A stretch of DNA of 64,000 nt from Leptasterias polaris. Its lineage: Eukaryota; Echinodermata; Asteroidea; Forcipulatida; Asteriidae. Shown here piece by piece: positions 45,650 to 58,235 of the stretch. The notes under the pieces were generated by a model. The model saw only the letters and a program-made list of their open reading frames with translations. It ran no database searches and was not told where the DNA came from. The DNA is taken from assembly GCA_037783415.1 (NCBI GenBank), contig JAZGTN010000022.1, positions 2,852,001 to 2,916,000 on the forward strand. Direction: 5' to 3'. Each line of letters opens with the position of its first letter. The stretch's first letter is position 1. Both the position numbers and the translations under genes were made by a program.

Positions 45650-46267
45650 AGACCTGCCAACCAGTACGATTTTTGTCGTATTAAGTACGATTTTCCAAAA
45701 ATCTAATTATAATAATAATAATAATAATAATAATAAAGACATTTGATAATTATCCAATTATCCCTCTAGCGCTCAAAAATGCAAGAAACATTGAGCACTA
45801 GAGGGTGTTTCGGAACAATGCGATAGCGCGAGATTAAATGCCCTCTATTGGTGAAATTACGCGAACCGGTTATTCCCCCAAAATTGCATCGCAGGTGCGC
45901 GAGCTAATTTATACATTGTACAGCATTGTCGTTGCTGGTACCGCACACAGTAGCGATTACGTACGAACTTAGCCCGGGCTAGTGGTACGAACTGTCAGTT
46001 TTGCGAGGGGAATTTTCACCCGTAAAAGTGTAAATATGGCATCGAAGTCATCAAGTAAAGGCCCCAAAAAGCAGCCTAGAAAGCAGCCTACAAGCCAGAG
46101 TACTCGATCAAATGGAATTAATTAACGGTTCTTTTTCAGCATATAAGAGGCTTTGAGTTAATCTGTATATCAATCCGTGTTTTTTTTTTAAATACAATTT
46201 TTGTCAGTAAAATACAACTTTTGGGAATAAAGAATACAGTTTTTGAACTGCAGAGGTTGGCAGGTCT
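45650..46267 (+). mobile_element. hAT-like element (AGACCTGCCAACC ends)
   Basis: AGACCTGCCAACC and GGTTGGCAGGTCT are perfect 13-bp inverted ends. Flanks ACTAACCC (45642-45649) and GCTAACCC (46268-46275) differ at one base, fitting an aged 8-bp duplication. The interior has (AAT)n at about 45708-45736. Confidence 0.7.
46036..46125 (+). CDS. 29-residue basic ORF inside the hAT-like element
   Basis: MASKSSSKGPKKQPRKQPTS and then QSTRSNGIN, stop. The Lys/Ser-rich start is like a nuclear-protein N-terminus and may be a leftover first exon of the autonomous parent. Too short to identify. Confidence 0.25.
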   Translation: MASKSSSKGPKKQPRKQPTSQSTRSNGIN

Positions 46268-46750
46268 GCTAACCCCTGGTAGGGAAGTGCTAAAAAACAA
46301 AGCTGATTGGCTAACCAAAAGTGACTGCTTTGTGCGCACGCTTGCTAAAAAACATTCCACTTCAAATGAATCATGTTTTTACATGGTCACCCTAAACTGC
46401 AAACAGTCAGATATGTCACAAGATCAAAGAAGAATGAGAGGGGACCGGTTACTCCCATGACTTGATGCCCTTTTTGATAGTGCGCTCTTCGTAAGTCTTT
46501 AACACAGAATGGATCAACCACAGTAATTGAAATATATTTGGATATATTTTAAAGTCTCACTTCCAGGGATTATGTTCGAGCAAATTAGCATTCCAGAAAC
46601 AAAATTGTGCGGCGAGATCGTTCACCACTGGGAAAGAGGTTGGTAGTGCCTGCCTTGATGGAGTCACTATGACATGTATGATGTGTGTGCTTCATAAATG
46701 CCTGATATTTTAAAACAGTCAATGCTAGGGTTTACTTTGGGACATGACGA

Positions 46751-46946
46751 TCAGGTCCAATTTCATTGATCTGCTGAAAGCACACAAATTAGCTTAAGCA
46801 CAACAAAAATTATGTTTATCAGAGTAAGGTTACCAGCCAAAATACCATAACACATGCACATTATTTGACTGGTATCCAGCTGAGTTTTGCTTAGCACAAA
46901 ATTGTTAAGCCCAAAATCTGCATGAGCAGCTCTATTAAATTGGACT
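46751..46946. mobile_element. MITE of the CAATTTCATAGAGCTG family
   Basis: The ends GTCCAATTTCATTGATCTGCT and AGCAGCTCTATTAAATTGGAC; interior GGTTACCAGCCAAAATACCA as in other copies. Confidence 0.75.
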
Positions 46947-46949
46947 TTA

Positions 46950-47920
46950 TAGATCTTCGTAAACAGGTGCACACATTAGTCAGGGTTCAAGCATACCAGT
47001 TAATTTTCACAAGCATAGCTACATATGTAGAACGCAATCTAATACATCTAGATCATGTGTGTTTGTACAGGTACATGTTTGATATTTATGTACAATTTGT
47101 ATACACTGCTCATACATGTACATTATGTTGTTATCTTTACAATAAAAAAGAAATGCCATAAATTTCATGCTGAAGCCTTCCTACCAAGAAAGTCACGGCT
47201 TAAGAAAAAATGAAACAATTCTTGGATTCCATGAAAGAAGCATGCAGCTCCCTCCCACAGGGGGGCGAAAAATAGAAAAAGAAAAAAAGACATTGTAATC
47301 AGCAAGGCTTTTTGTATATGTGTACACCAAGGATTCCACCCAGCCTTTCAGGTGTGTGTCGTGTGTGCGCATTCCCTGTGCAGTTTCTCTGATGCTCATT
47401 GATCAGCGATGATATCCGGTCTGGCTAATCGAGTGCCCGTCTGCATCCTACGGCGGTCATTATGTGGCAGCGGCTATTACAGACTTAATTTCATCACTAC
47501 GGGGGGGGGGGCTTGGAGAGAGAAGTTGTCTCTTCTCAGGCTGCAGATACTCGGACCTCCCGGCGGTGGTGCACCTTGCTGTAAAAAAACCCACCCCAAA
47601 ATAGGGTTCGTTGTTACATTCATGGACAAGTTGAATTGTTATTAGAGTGAAGTTTTTATGCAGCAAAGTTTTTTTTTACACAAAGGACTTCATATATTAG
47701 AGGTTTTGCTTTTTAACATGATCTGACCGTAGAGCAAGAATGCTGAGAGTCTCTCTTGGTCTGTATCAGACTCTGATGCATTCCCGTTCATTTTTCTTTT
47801 CAGAGTTTTCAGAAAAATCATTAATGCCATTAAAATAATACTCACCGAAGCTGAAAACAAAAACCGTCCTTGCCATAAGCCACCATTTTCGTGGAAAGGG
47901 ACGCTTCCCTTACAGAAATT
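46950..47920. other. No gene seen
   Basis: ORFs on both strands around 47400-47660 cross a G run and show no domain. No repeat assigned. Confidence 0.35.
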
Positions 47921-47924
47921 TTGA

Positions 47925-48085
47925 TAAGCTTGCCTGCAAGCTTGCAGGCAAGCTTGCCTGCAAGCTTGCGGTTCCAAATATTTAAATTAGGGCAAGCTTG
48001 CAAGCTTGCAAGCTTGCAGGCAAGCTTGCAGGCAAGCTTGCAGGCAAGCTTGCAGGCAAGCAAGCTTGCAGGCAAACTTGAAGGA
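47925..48085. repeat. Palindromic AAGCTTGC satellite
   Basis: About a dozen AAGCTT (HindIII) sites in 160 bp, as tandem GCAAGCTTGCAG units that are themselves near-palindromic, interrupted by an AT-rich spacer at 47970-47990. Both strands are open (LACKLACKL on one, LQASLQASL on the other), a repeat artefact. Confidence 0.85.
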
Positions 48086-48535
48086 ATTTTTACAAAAAAA
48101 GTAATTTGCTGAGGTAATGACGGGATTTCCTGCAGTACATGTAATTGCAGAACTTTGTATAGAGACCAAGTGTTGTACGACCTCGGTAACACACCTAGTC
48201 CAGTTGAAGTCTAGCCTGTTCTCTCCTTCAGGGCCTTCCTCTATGATCTGTTTAAAGCTCAGGGACCATGCTGTGAAATTTGGCCCAGATCGGCACCAGA
48301 TATATTCACGCACAGCATTCTGCGGGTTCCATTTCTATTGTTTCATATCCGAAGGTGTTCAAAGTTTGGGAGGCACCTGCACTTGGTGCATTTAAAGCAT
48401 GTTTTATGTGCTTTTGTAGGTCTACACGTAAAATGCATTGCCAAGTTCTTGAGTTGCTGGAGCTGTGTGTTCAGCATGTACATACAATCAGGAGGTTGGG
48501 GGTTCAAGTTCACTGTTTGTAGATTGCTTTAATGT

Positions 48536-48700
48536 ATAGACCATGTAACCTGTGACATTACCATGTTTACAAAAGTGCCACAGAGCATGAACGACCTGCA
48601 GGGGTGACTTGCACACAGCCCAACTGAAGAAATAATATAAAAAACTTCAATTTTATGAAGATTGCACTGTCTGATTTTTATCAATGTTTGCTGCAGGGGT
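48536..48700 (-). repeat. Dispersed repeat fragment related to 21.9-22.3 kb
   Basis: TATAGACCATGTAACCTGTG and GATTGCACTGTCTGATTTTT correspond, in opposite orientation, to blocks at 22096-22235. Confidence 0.6.
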
Positions 48701-48719
48701 CACATTTCAAAACGTGTTC

Positions 48720-51700
48720 AATTTTTTAAAGTTTTTGATTTTACAAGGTAATTATGATACAAAAATTAAAACATCTAGTAATTACCAATGCAGTGTCTTG
48801 CCTGCCACGGCATGCCATGGATTGAACAAATTATTATTATTATTATTTTTTTAACAAGTTAACCCCCTCTAAGCATGTGCCTTTTTTTGAAGTAGTGGAA
48901 TCTCTGAATGTGCCAAATGCATTCAATGTGCATCAGAGCAGTGATCATAAACCTCCATCATTAATATCCATGATATCAATCATACTACATGTTTGAGTGG
49001 CAGGTCCGAGGTGTCACATAGCAACCAGGGACCTTTTACGGCAGATATGTTGGCTACACAGAAAGGCAGATGGTTTGGAAAGCATTTAAATGGGTTCAGG
49101 GTTCACCTCCGTTCACTCATAAGACCACTTCACTCACTGCACAGATCCTCCTCATACTGCCCACACGCGCCGTACTTGCTCCGAAACACCATCATCATTG
49201 GTAACTGGAGACTTTCAAGTTATTATTGCGCAGCTAAGCAATCAATAGAAAAGTTGGTCCCCTGGATCGCCCCATCTCAAGGAAAAAATTAAAATCCTAT
49301 TTCACCGGGGGAACCCTTTGCCTGACTGATCGGAGGCCAGCTTCTCCCTCCCCACAGTAAATAGTCTGCCTTGGCAGTTTTCCTTGATGGCAGTTTTCCT
49401 CAGCCCCTGACTGCTTCATTATCTGCTAATCCCAGCTGAGTGGCTTCAACCTTTCGCTGACTCCTGATGTTGACAGTGGCAGGCGGGGTCTTTACCTGAA
49501 GGAAATACCTAAAGTGATTTCCCAGTATGTGTTTTATTTTGTTTATTTTGTAATGAATTTTCTTCTGTTTTTATTTTTTTTGTATTTACACCTACATTTG
49601 TACCCCGTCTTGAGTCCTAGTAGACTCAGGACGCTGGAAAGACACGGGATGTTTGGCTCAAGGAACTAAAACCCAGCAAGCATTACAAACGTCTCCCCAA
49701 CGGGGGAGTCTGGTTAAAATAACACCGTCAAAATCAACACCGCGCCGTAAGTGGAGTATGAAGATAATCTTCAAAGCAGACGAATATCGCAAGTTATTTT
49801 ATTTTGGACGCGGTGAAAACATTTCTTTGGTCACTTTATCCGAAAGGATTATGTGTACATGACACATCAACAGCAGCCGGTTGCCGCTCTGTCTGTTTCT
49901 AGTTAATGAAGCAAGCAAAGGAACAGCAAATAGCAGAATCAATTGTTTTTGTTTTAACTGGTTAAGCTTTCTTTATATTTATGTTTTTTACAGGAGTGAT
50001 TAAAGAGGACATAAAACTTTGATTCACTGTTTTCACTGTTTTCAAACATCAGGTTTAGGACTTATCTTTACTCATTCCTCGCAAACTGCATAGCATTTCA
50101 GGCAAAACTATTTGAAGGGAAGTTTTCCCACCATGACAATAATCTTTATACCGTGTTAAGTTATGTGCAAATCTGTGAACATCATTACTTTCAGTCTTAG
50201 CAATGCTGCGCTCACAATTTAACATGTATTTTTTTAAAGAGTAAATTCATGTCAATTTGTTTGCTTTCGATAAACACATACTTTCATCTTGTGAAAATGT
50301 CATCTAACGTGATCCAATGTTAGTGTAAACAACCCAATGCAGTATATGTTATGTTGTGGACAGTATTTAAGATGAACATATTTCTCTTGAAGATGGCAGT
50401 AATCAGTAAGCGTTTAGATTAAAAACAATTTCCCCCCCCCCCCCATAATTGCCAACCATATTCTTCTTCTTTTAGGTTTGTTTTTTTAGGTTGAGATCTC
50501 TATCTGTTTGCTTTTCATTCTAAAAATCTACCGTTGACAAACACACACAATATGCTGAGAACATAGAGCTATGCCTAGAGCAAACTTGTGCATGGCAAAT
50601 ACTCGGACTTTTCTGCAATGGACATCCATATTTGGACAAATCAAATTTGCCAAAAGTAACCCTCTTGGCTAATGAAATATCTTCCGAAACAAGTAATCAA
50701 AGTTTGTATTTTAAGATGAAGTAAAATTTATATAATTTTTTTTTTTAGTAAAAAAGAAAAGAAAAAAGAAAATCAAATCCAGAGAGTTGTTTCCATTCAG
50801 GCAATAGGTTTCATCAAGAAAGTCATTACTGGAGGGTGAAAATCTCTCCGTTTGAGGGTAGAAAAAAAAAGCTTAAATTTCCCAGGGGTTCGTGGAACCC
50901 ACAAACTGTCTATTCATTGGCCATTTGGTTTCGCTGGGGCCATGCCAATTAAAGATATTGCAGTTGAGGGAGGCTTACTGTGCAGTGTGCTGGATCTCTT
51001 CCCCATTCTGTGGGGTCTCTTCTCGCATTCTGTGTAATAATAATACTTGGTTCTTAAACGGCGTCCCAAAGCACGAATTTTTGCTAGGTCTTAAATGAAA
51101 ACACCCATTTTAAAAATGTGTTTAAACAGTAGCACCTTGTAACTGTTTACATGGTGCCATGTGTATACTAAAGTTGATTCTGTGTAGTTCATTGAGGATT
51201 GGTGATCTACATTTATTTTTTATTATAATTCCTTTCAGATCATATCAGTTTATTAATTGAACTCTTCTGGTCTTGCCTAAGTGTAGCATGGAACCCCCTC
51301 CTCAGCTCATTCTTATGCTATTACATACGTTAGTGAGCTTGAATGGCAATTGTTGGTGATTAGAAGCTGAGAGAATGAGCAATTAGGCAATGAGGGGTGG
51401 CTTCCAGTTGGAATAACATCTTAAGATGCAGTGGCTTGTGGAGGTTTTGCATCTACCTTTTGATGTGACAGTGACACTGACAGGGTTCAATTTGTGATTG
51501 CTACTGTATGGCGGGACACTGTTTGTGCACTTTATGAGTGCAGTGTATTAGTTTACCATCTGTGATTGGACTTATTACATCTAGTGCTCCCGTTTATCTT
51601 TTTGGCTTTTCTTGCAAAGTCATCTATAAGTCTTTTTTTCTTCTTCTTTAGGCTGGTATGAATTAAAAGATTTAAAGCTTTCATGGAAATGTACCTTTCA

Positions 51701-51930
51701 CAGACACTTGGTGATGGGAATTGTGTAGATGGTGTGGCTCTCTGAAATCACAGCCCTGTAGTGGATTCTCAGGGCTCGAAATTCACATTGAACTGAGGCC
51801 AGTGATTTTAGTGTCGGTCCAGCAACTCATGACTGGACAATTCCGGCGATCTTGTGTTTTTAAATGGAATAATAATACCTCACTGTGTAATATCTTTAAA
51901 TAACTGATATTCAAATGCTGCATTTGAATC
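48720..51930. other. Long stretch without recognisable genes
   Basis: No exon, transposon end or tandem array could be supported. A hairpin GAGTCCTAGTAGACTC is near 49611. There is a 14-C run at 50432, and A/T runs. ORFs at 48993, 50852 and 51721 have no recognisable content. Confidence 0.4.
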
Positions 51931-51936
51931 TGATAA

Positions 51937-52103
51937 CAGGCCTGGAATTTTATCTTTGAGAGGGCAAGGCCATTTTCATTTTGCAAAGGGCACTTCCATT
52001 GGAAAATCTTAAAGGCTATGGGAATCTTTTGAAGGGGCACCAAGGCCAAGACCAGGGCAACGAAGGCCATGGCCTCCGTGGCCTCTGTGTAATTCCAGGC
52101 CTG
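51937..52103. mobile_element. Complete CAGGCCTGGAATT MITE
   Basis: CAGGCCTGGAATT and AATTCCAGGCCTG are perfect inverted ends; TGATAA directly flanks both sides (51931-51936, 52104-52109). The body has GGCC/CCTTGGTGCCCC blocks also found at about 7895-8035, 29985-30110, 63500-63650 and, as a short end fragment, at 15898. Confidence 0.8.
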
Positions 52104-52407
52104 TGATAAATATCATTCAGTTCTGTTGGTTATCATACATACTCGTCCCCATATTACAAATGAGACCAATTTACTCATAGTCCTGTAAAGTGCTTGTTCA
52201 AATAATGAACAATTTGTATGTTGAACTGTGTAGATAGTTTTGTTCTTATTTTGATTCTAGTCTCATTAATAAGTGTGTGGTTGTTGGGCTATAATCCCAA
52301 CAGTCCAGTGGATTTTCCCTCCCGCACATTTGAGCCCTGAATTTGCCTTCCAGTTCGCACACACATTGTGTTTTTGTGTAAATTTGAGTTAGGAGTGAGG
52401 CCCTGTG

Positions 52408-52540
52408 CAGCCGATTTCACAAAACTTTACGCAAACTTTGCGCAAGATTTACTGTGCTAGTGGTGCACAGCTTAAGCAATAAATGTCGTGCAAGTGGACT
52501 GTAGTAGTTGTCTCAAGTTTTTGTGAAATCAGCGGCTGCA
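52408..52540. mobile_element. MITE with GCAGCCGATTTCAC ends
   Basis: GCAGCCGATTTCACAAAACTT and AAGTTTTTGTGAAATCAGCGGCTGC are inverted ends; third member of the family at 2537 and 27261. Confidence 0.8.
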
Positions 52541-52650
52541 GGGCTAGATCACCTTTGAAATATGTTGACCTTTGGTGCTTTCCTTAAGTACATTGTTATG
52601 CAAAACATGATACGAACAGACGTTGGCAGGCAGATCTCGGTAGAGGGCGG

Positions 52651-52863
52651 TATAGACGATGTGACCTCTGACGTCATTTGAAAATCATAACATGATGCGC
52701 GCGCATGTTGCCGGGCAAAACCTTTGTGTACTTGACAGCCAGCTAGAAAGTACACGCAATATTACCATGACTATGCGTCTTTTTGCCCGGCGGAACATGA
52801 CTTGGACAACAGACTTGTCAACAGAGGGCGGTTTGAATGTAAACAGAGGTCACATCGTCTATA
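52651..52863. mobile_element. MITE with perfect 20-bp ends
   Basis: TATAGACGATGTGACCTCTG (52651-52670) and its exact complement (52844-52863). Interior ACATGATGCGCGCGCATGTT and TTGCCCGGC / GCCGGGCAA add further dyad symmetry. Confidence 0.85.
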
Positions 52864-53329
52864 GATGTAAATGATATAGAAGCAGTTGTGTGTAATAAAA
52901 ATCGTTGGCTTTTGGCATGAGCAAGCCAAGAATGGGTAGAAAGGATGTCCAATTTTGCTGGAAAATAAAGAACAGGGCGTCCAAATTGTTCACTTACAAT
53001 ACATTTACGTGTAAATGACAGATAAAACAGGGTGTCCAAATTTGAACAGGGTGTCCAAAAGACGCCCAGACACCCTTCTGGCTAACACTATGGGCATGAG
53101 GCTACAAAAGGTTGCTTACTTGCGCAAACAAATCTTGATGCAACAAATCATTCACTCAATTTTCAGTGTGTAAAAATGTTGACGGGAACAACAACGAACT
53201 TAACAATAATAAATAGTTATCTTCCCCTGAAATTAGTGGGGGGAAAAATAATAAAAATATATAAATGCTTAAAAAGATAAGTAGATAAATGCAATAAAAA
53301 TTTAGAAACTTTTGTGTTCATGTAAAAGG

Positions 53330-53735
53330 GCCACAGTTTTGAAAATCTAGCAAGACTATTTACATACATGTACTGTATGTATATTTTTGCAAAATCTAAC
53401 AAGGTTATTTACATTCAATTTTGCAAAATCTAGCAAGGCTGTTTACATATGTACATGTAATTTTGCAAAATCTAGCAAGGCTATTTACACATGTCTGTGT
53501 AATTTTGCAAAATCTAGCAAAGCTGTTTACATGTACATGTAATTTTGCAAAATCTAGCAAGACTATTTACATGTCTGTGTAATTTTGCAAAATCTAGCAA
53601 GGCTATTTACATGTCTGTGTAATTTTGCAAAATCTAGCAAGGCTATTTACATGTCTGTGTAATTTTGCAAAATCTAGTAAGGCTATTTACATGTCGGTGT
53701 AATTTTGCAAAATCTAGTAAGGCTATTTACATATA
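53330..53735. repeat. 40-bp minisatellite, about ten copies
   Basis: The unit begins AATTTTGCAAAATCTAGCAA and ends with a CATGTCTGTGT-type tail. Exact 40-bp spacing at 53581, 53621, 53661 and 53701; earlier copies vary with TACATGTA insertions. Confidence 0.9.
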
Positions 53736-53739
53736 TGTA

Positions 53740-55090
53740 CAGTATATAGTGTATGCATCCATGTCAAAAGAAGGTCAGATGTGTATCACAATTTGGATTC
53801 CCACAGCCAGCAGTACATAATCTACTTTTAGTAACCCGCACTATACATGTACATGTACATCACTATACATCAGTACCAATGGTACATTAATAATATGACA
53901 AATGAGTGACTATGGTACCTTTGACAGTTTGATTATGTGGGGGAACTCTGACGGTTATAAATGCCACTTTGTGTGCCAGTCAAGTGTACACATGTGTACG
54001 TTGAGTGTTGGAGGGATCCATCCGAACTTGACCTTGACAAATCTCTACTTCACTGTGCATAGGGGAAAATTAGGTAAACCCTGGTGCTATAGTTGGTTTA
54101 ACATCGCTCGGAAGGCGAGGAAGAAATCAATTGATACCTCGAGTATTGTGTCCACTACTGTGTAATCGCAGAACCCAAATTTGCAGAAAACTTTTTTTCA
54201 GGTGATTGCTAATTTTTTTTAAAACAGCTTTAGTCAGGTATCCTTTTTGTGAACTTTAGAAAAGTGGCATGATGTACTTGTATAAAGTATGGTTGAAGTG
54301 AGTTTACTTCAGGTAAAGAAAGTGCTTTGGAGGTGGGTTTGGGGGGGGGGGGGGAGAAGGGGCAGCGAGGGAGGATTGGATAAATTTGCTGTGATGTTGA
54401 CTTTGTTTGAGATATGGTGGAAACAATATACTCTGACACTATTAGGTTCAATATATTATTAGGTAAATTTGTCTGGATCCACACAAACCAAACAGTGCAC
54501 TCCTTTAGTGTCCACCATTTTTTCAAAAAGGCTAATGGAGTTACAATCACGGCAACCATTTTGGAGGCATTGGTTCAGAGCACTGTCGATAAGTGTCGTA
54601 AACTCGATGCATGTATGAATTGACCCGTTTCACTGGCGTCACACACGGCTGGCGTCTGCCCAAGGGTCTGCCATTTTAGGAGTCAAATTGCATGTAAAGA
54701 TAATACGCTGAGTATATGTAACTGCATGCGCGTCGCCTAAAAATGCGCAACACAGTAACACATGGGACTCCCAAAATGATACAAGTAAGATTTATCATGC
54801 AATGGTGTTGGATGAATTGTTTCAGTGCACACATTTTAGACCAAAAATTGGACTTGGAAGTTTTCTGTCGAAACATCCAAACTGGTTTCATTATCAGAAA
54901 TATTTGTAGAAATATTAATAATAACTAGACAACATAGTCATAATAATAAGTGGGTTTTGGTCCGCAGACCAATTGTGAGGATGAATTCTGCCAAGTACAC
55001 GTTATCATCTGGATTTGAGGTGATGTGGGAAGGCGCCAAGATTGCAAGTATTGGACAGTGATGATAGATATCATTATCAGGGGCACAGGA
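53740..55090. other. No gene seen
   Basis: A TACATGTACATG tract at 53842-53862 and a 13-G run at 54342. ORFs at 53902 and 54414 are unremarkable. Confidence 0.4.
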
Positions 55091-55097
55091 ATCACAT

Positions 55098-55385
55098 GCA
55101 TGCATGTAATTTCTCAAGATATTTCATTTCAGGATTTTCTGAAAAACCTCCTTGAGCTGTCAATTTCTTTTGAAAGAAGTGAAAGCAATCACCACAGGAA
55201 GAAAGAAGTAGTCCACATTGTGTTCAAAACTGTAGACTTGTCTTTCTGTTGATGCGTTGAGTATGTAAACCTCCTGAATTGTAACATCTGAGAGGCTCCA
55301 GATCTCAGGGGAGACCCAGACCTACCTGTAAGCTCTTTTTCATTAATTTTCACATCCGTCCAATCTCATCCCTGCACATGTTATT
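55098..55385 (+). repeat. Single-unit relative of the 24.6-25.3 kb repeat
   Basis: CTCCTGAATTGTAAC, GATTTTCTGAAAAACCTCCT and TTTTCACATCCGTCCAATCTCA align in order with the 24640-25345 repeat, but only one equivalent of the 55-bp unit is present. Confidence 0.65.
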
Positions 55386-55389
55386 GTTG

Positions 55390-56825
55390 TCGTCGACAAA
55401 CACTTCATAGCCGGTCTACATGATGGAACTGATCTACAGTTGTATCTGGGGCTGTGTTTCTTGCTGTCTTGATTGGCAAGATCAGGGATCAAAAACATCT
55501 ACCAGACCACATGACTTGTAGCTCAAGTCTGTCGAGTATGGAAGTGTACTTACAATACTCATTAGACAAATGAGATCAATTAACTCTTAAGTGTTTTTTT
55601 TTTTAATAAAAGCAGTTTAGTACAGTCTTTTTACATCTTGATTCTGGTCTTTTTACAAGAATTCTGGACTAGGAAAAATGTTCATCTACAAGCCTTGTGA
55701 TCTTGTGGATTTTTCACCCAAATTCAAGCAACAAGTTTGACAAAATGACAATATCACTCCTTCTCAATAGATAGGCAGCAACATGTAGCATTATACAGTA
55801 CATGACACTTAATAAGTTGATGTATGGTTAATTAACAGGGCCAATGATTCTTAAAGACTGACACAAGACAGAATTTCAAAACTAGAGCTCACAGAATCTG
55901 CTTGAATGTACTGGTAAACAGTTTTTGAGTAGAGGGGCAGAAAGACTGGGATGAATATTCCACACTGAAACCAATTTGCATCTGAAATTCTAAGGTGCAC
56001 CCTCGATGTTAATCTCACTTTTGAAACATGTACATGTACTGGGGTTGTAATGTAAAGTATTGTATTGTAAAGTATTATTATTCAATGCAGCCGCACCCAA
56101 TTTTTCTGAGCTGAAATAAAATTGATTGAAGCTAGCTTTCTTTTCATGGTAAATTTGGCATGCCTGATGGTTCAACAATATATACATGTACCTCATCTGA
56201 TGGGGAACGGATTGTCTTCCCCCCAAATACCATATTCCACTTTAAAAGGCAGCGTTTATTTATTTCCTTGGCTTCCTTTGTTAGATATATTGTCTGAAAC
56301 ATATTTAGTTTTTGGATTATTGGACCGGAGATTGTGCATTTCCCCAAGCTGAAACGATAACTGCATGAATGGATCGACGATAAAATAAGCAGCAGCGATT
56401 GGTCCCCTGTTTCATTGTCGGTCCTTTCCAGTGTGGATTGATGCATCTCTACAGATGGAGACTGGTTTGGATTACAGAGGCAGGTGGTGAGGCAAGAGGG
56501 AGGGATGTTTGTTTTAAAGAACAGACTAGCGTCGACTCTGTGTACAAACTAGCATATGGAGTTGGAGATAGAGCCTGGATTTATGGCTTACAAGGTTTTA
56601 GAATATAAAAAGGCGGATAAGCAAGAGGGGGAAAAGAAGAAAAAAAGAGAACAAAATTAATGGGGACAAGCACAAAGTATATTTCAGATGTATTGCTTGT
56701 ACGTGTTTATTTATTTACACAAGCACAAGCACCAACAGGATGGTGATTCGGAAAGTAGAAGAAATGTTCAGTTTTAGATGTGGGAGGAAAAACCCCGAAT
56801 GGAGAAAACCCATGCAATCAGGTAG
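55390..56825. other. No gene seen
   Basis: AT-rich. No protein-like ORF or element ends recognised. Confidence 0.35.
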
Positions 56826-56837
56826 GGACTAAAAACC

Positions 56838-56910
56838 CACATAGTGCCCTCGGCGGGATTCGAACCAAGAGGTTAGGAAAGGAGCCACTACGCCAACCCG
56901 ACTGCCATGT
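56838..56910 (-). mobile_element. tRNA-like SINE, reverse orientation
   Basis: The complement reads GGTTGGCGTAGTGGCTCCTT ... GGTTCGAATCCCGCCGAGGG, with a perfect B box (GGTTCGAATCC) and an A-box-like GTAGTGG. A third tRNA-like type in the window. Confidence 0.55.
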
Positions 56911-57127
56911 ACATGTATTTCTACAGTTTTAATACATTACAATGTTTGCATCTCTCATAACTTTATGTTGAATCACCTTACCCTGCGGGGCTCGATTGTG
57001 TGGGAAAACTTCCACACAATAATGAATATTCATGACTTGTTTACCTTGCACATGCTCCAGTTACATAGGTACTCCTTCATTGCCATTGGTTCAAAAGGTT
57101 TCACACTAGGCTGAAAGTTTTAAAATA

Positions 57128-57320
57128 ATTTTGGGTTGAACAAAGAAAAATTGACTAGAGCGGGACTTGCACATATGCAAGCTCCGGATAAATGTGCCGG
57201 CGCTCTGCCGATTGAGCGATTTAGCCCTAATGTTGGCGGTCTCCCTTTTTTGTCAATATCTTTGTTGGGGGTGCCAGTCAGAAGCCATACAACCTGTAAC
57301 TGCCGTAAAGCCAGGGATCA
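57128..57320 (-). mobile_element. tRNA-derived SINE (family of 23370), reverse copy
   Basis: Starts GGGTTGAACAAAGAAAAATT and contains the complement of GCCGGCAC and of the GGCACCCCC-AACAAAGATATTGACAAAA flank. The B box is degraded. Confidence 0.75.
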
Positions 57321-58049
57321 CACCCAAGTTTGGTAAGCGGCAGAAGAGAAATCACCCTAGGGGGGATTCAACTTTTTATTTCAAATATTAAGTAATAAAC
57401 CACAATAGAAACTGACAGGGTTTGCATAAGATACATGTAACATAAAACTATTCTCAACCATGTTCACTCCCATGACATTTTTTCCCGATTCTTTGTTATT
57501 ACAATCTTTATAGTTATAGTTGGGGTGATATAAATCTACAATAATGGCGTCATTCTGTAACCCACTTTCCCTTCCAGTAACGGCTGTCATGCCAATCTTG
57601 AAATCTCTTCATTTTACTCACTGACGTTGGCACTAAGCATCCTACACATTTACGGGAGACGGTACGCCATGTACACGTACACGTACGCAGCCGTTAGTTT
57701 TTAACAAAAGATCAGGTGGTCTAAAGACAATGGATACAGATAAGGCTTTGTGTTTGTAATTTATTAACAAGGTAATTTGCAGAAGAATATCATTTGGATT
57801 GATTATTATCAGACAAATCAGCTGTTAACTTTTCATCTGAAATTCTATACACATTTCGCACGAGCTATAACGTACATGAATAGAACTACTTGGTTGTAGT
57901 AAACAAGTCCACATGTCGTTAAATCTTCTTGATCGTCCATGAATACAATTATGCTAACACACTATTTTCTGCTTAAGCACAATTGCTTACCGGTAAACCG
58001 CTAAAGATCATAGTCCCTTGGTCTTAATGTATAGTGTGGGCTACTGTGG

Positions 58050-58235
58050 GTTAATTACATTGAGCTACTTAAAGCACATATTCACTGAGCACAGATTTGC
58101 CTTAATGCGTAGCAAAAGCAGGTTACCAGCCAAAATATGATACAATATATTTTACTTGTGACTGGTTACCCGACTCATTTCCGCCGAGGAAATCCATTTC
58201 AAGCAATATTCAACTTAGTAGCTTCATGAAACTGG
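58050..58235. mobile_element. Diverged MITE of the CAATTTCATAGAGCTG family
   Basis: TTACATTGAGCTACTTAAAGC and GTAGCTTCATGAAACTGGG are eroded ends; GGTTACCAGCCAAAATATGA is kept inside. Confidence 0.6.

Noticed and set aside
47842..48313. ORFs with ACKLACKLA-type repeats on both strands
   Set aside because: Direct consequence of the palindromic AAGCTTGC cluster.
53330..53735. CRISPR-like repeat-spacer pattern
   Set aside because: The whole 40-bp unit is repeated; variable tails are TACATGTA indels, not spacers.
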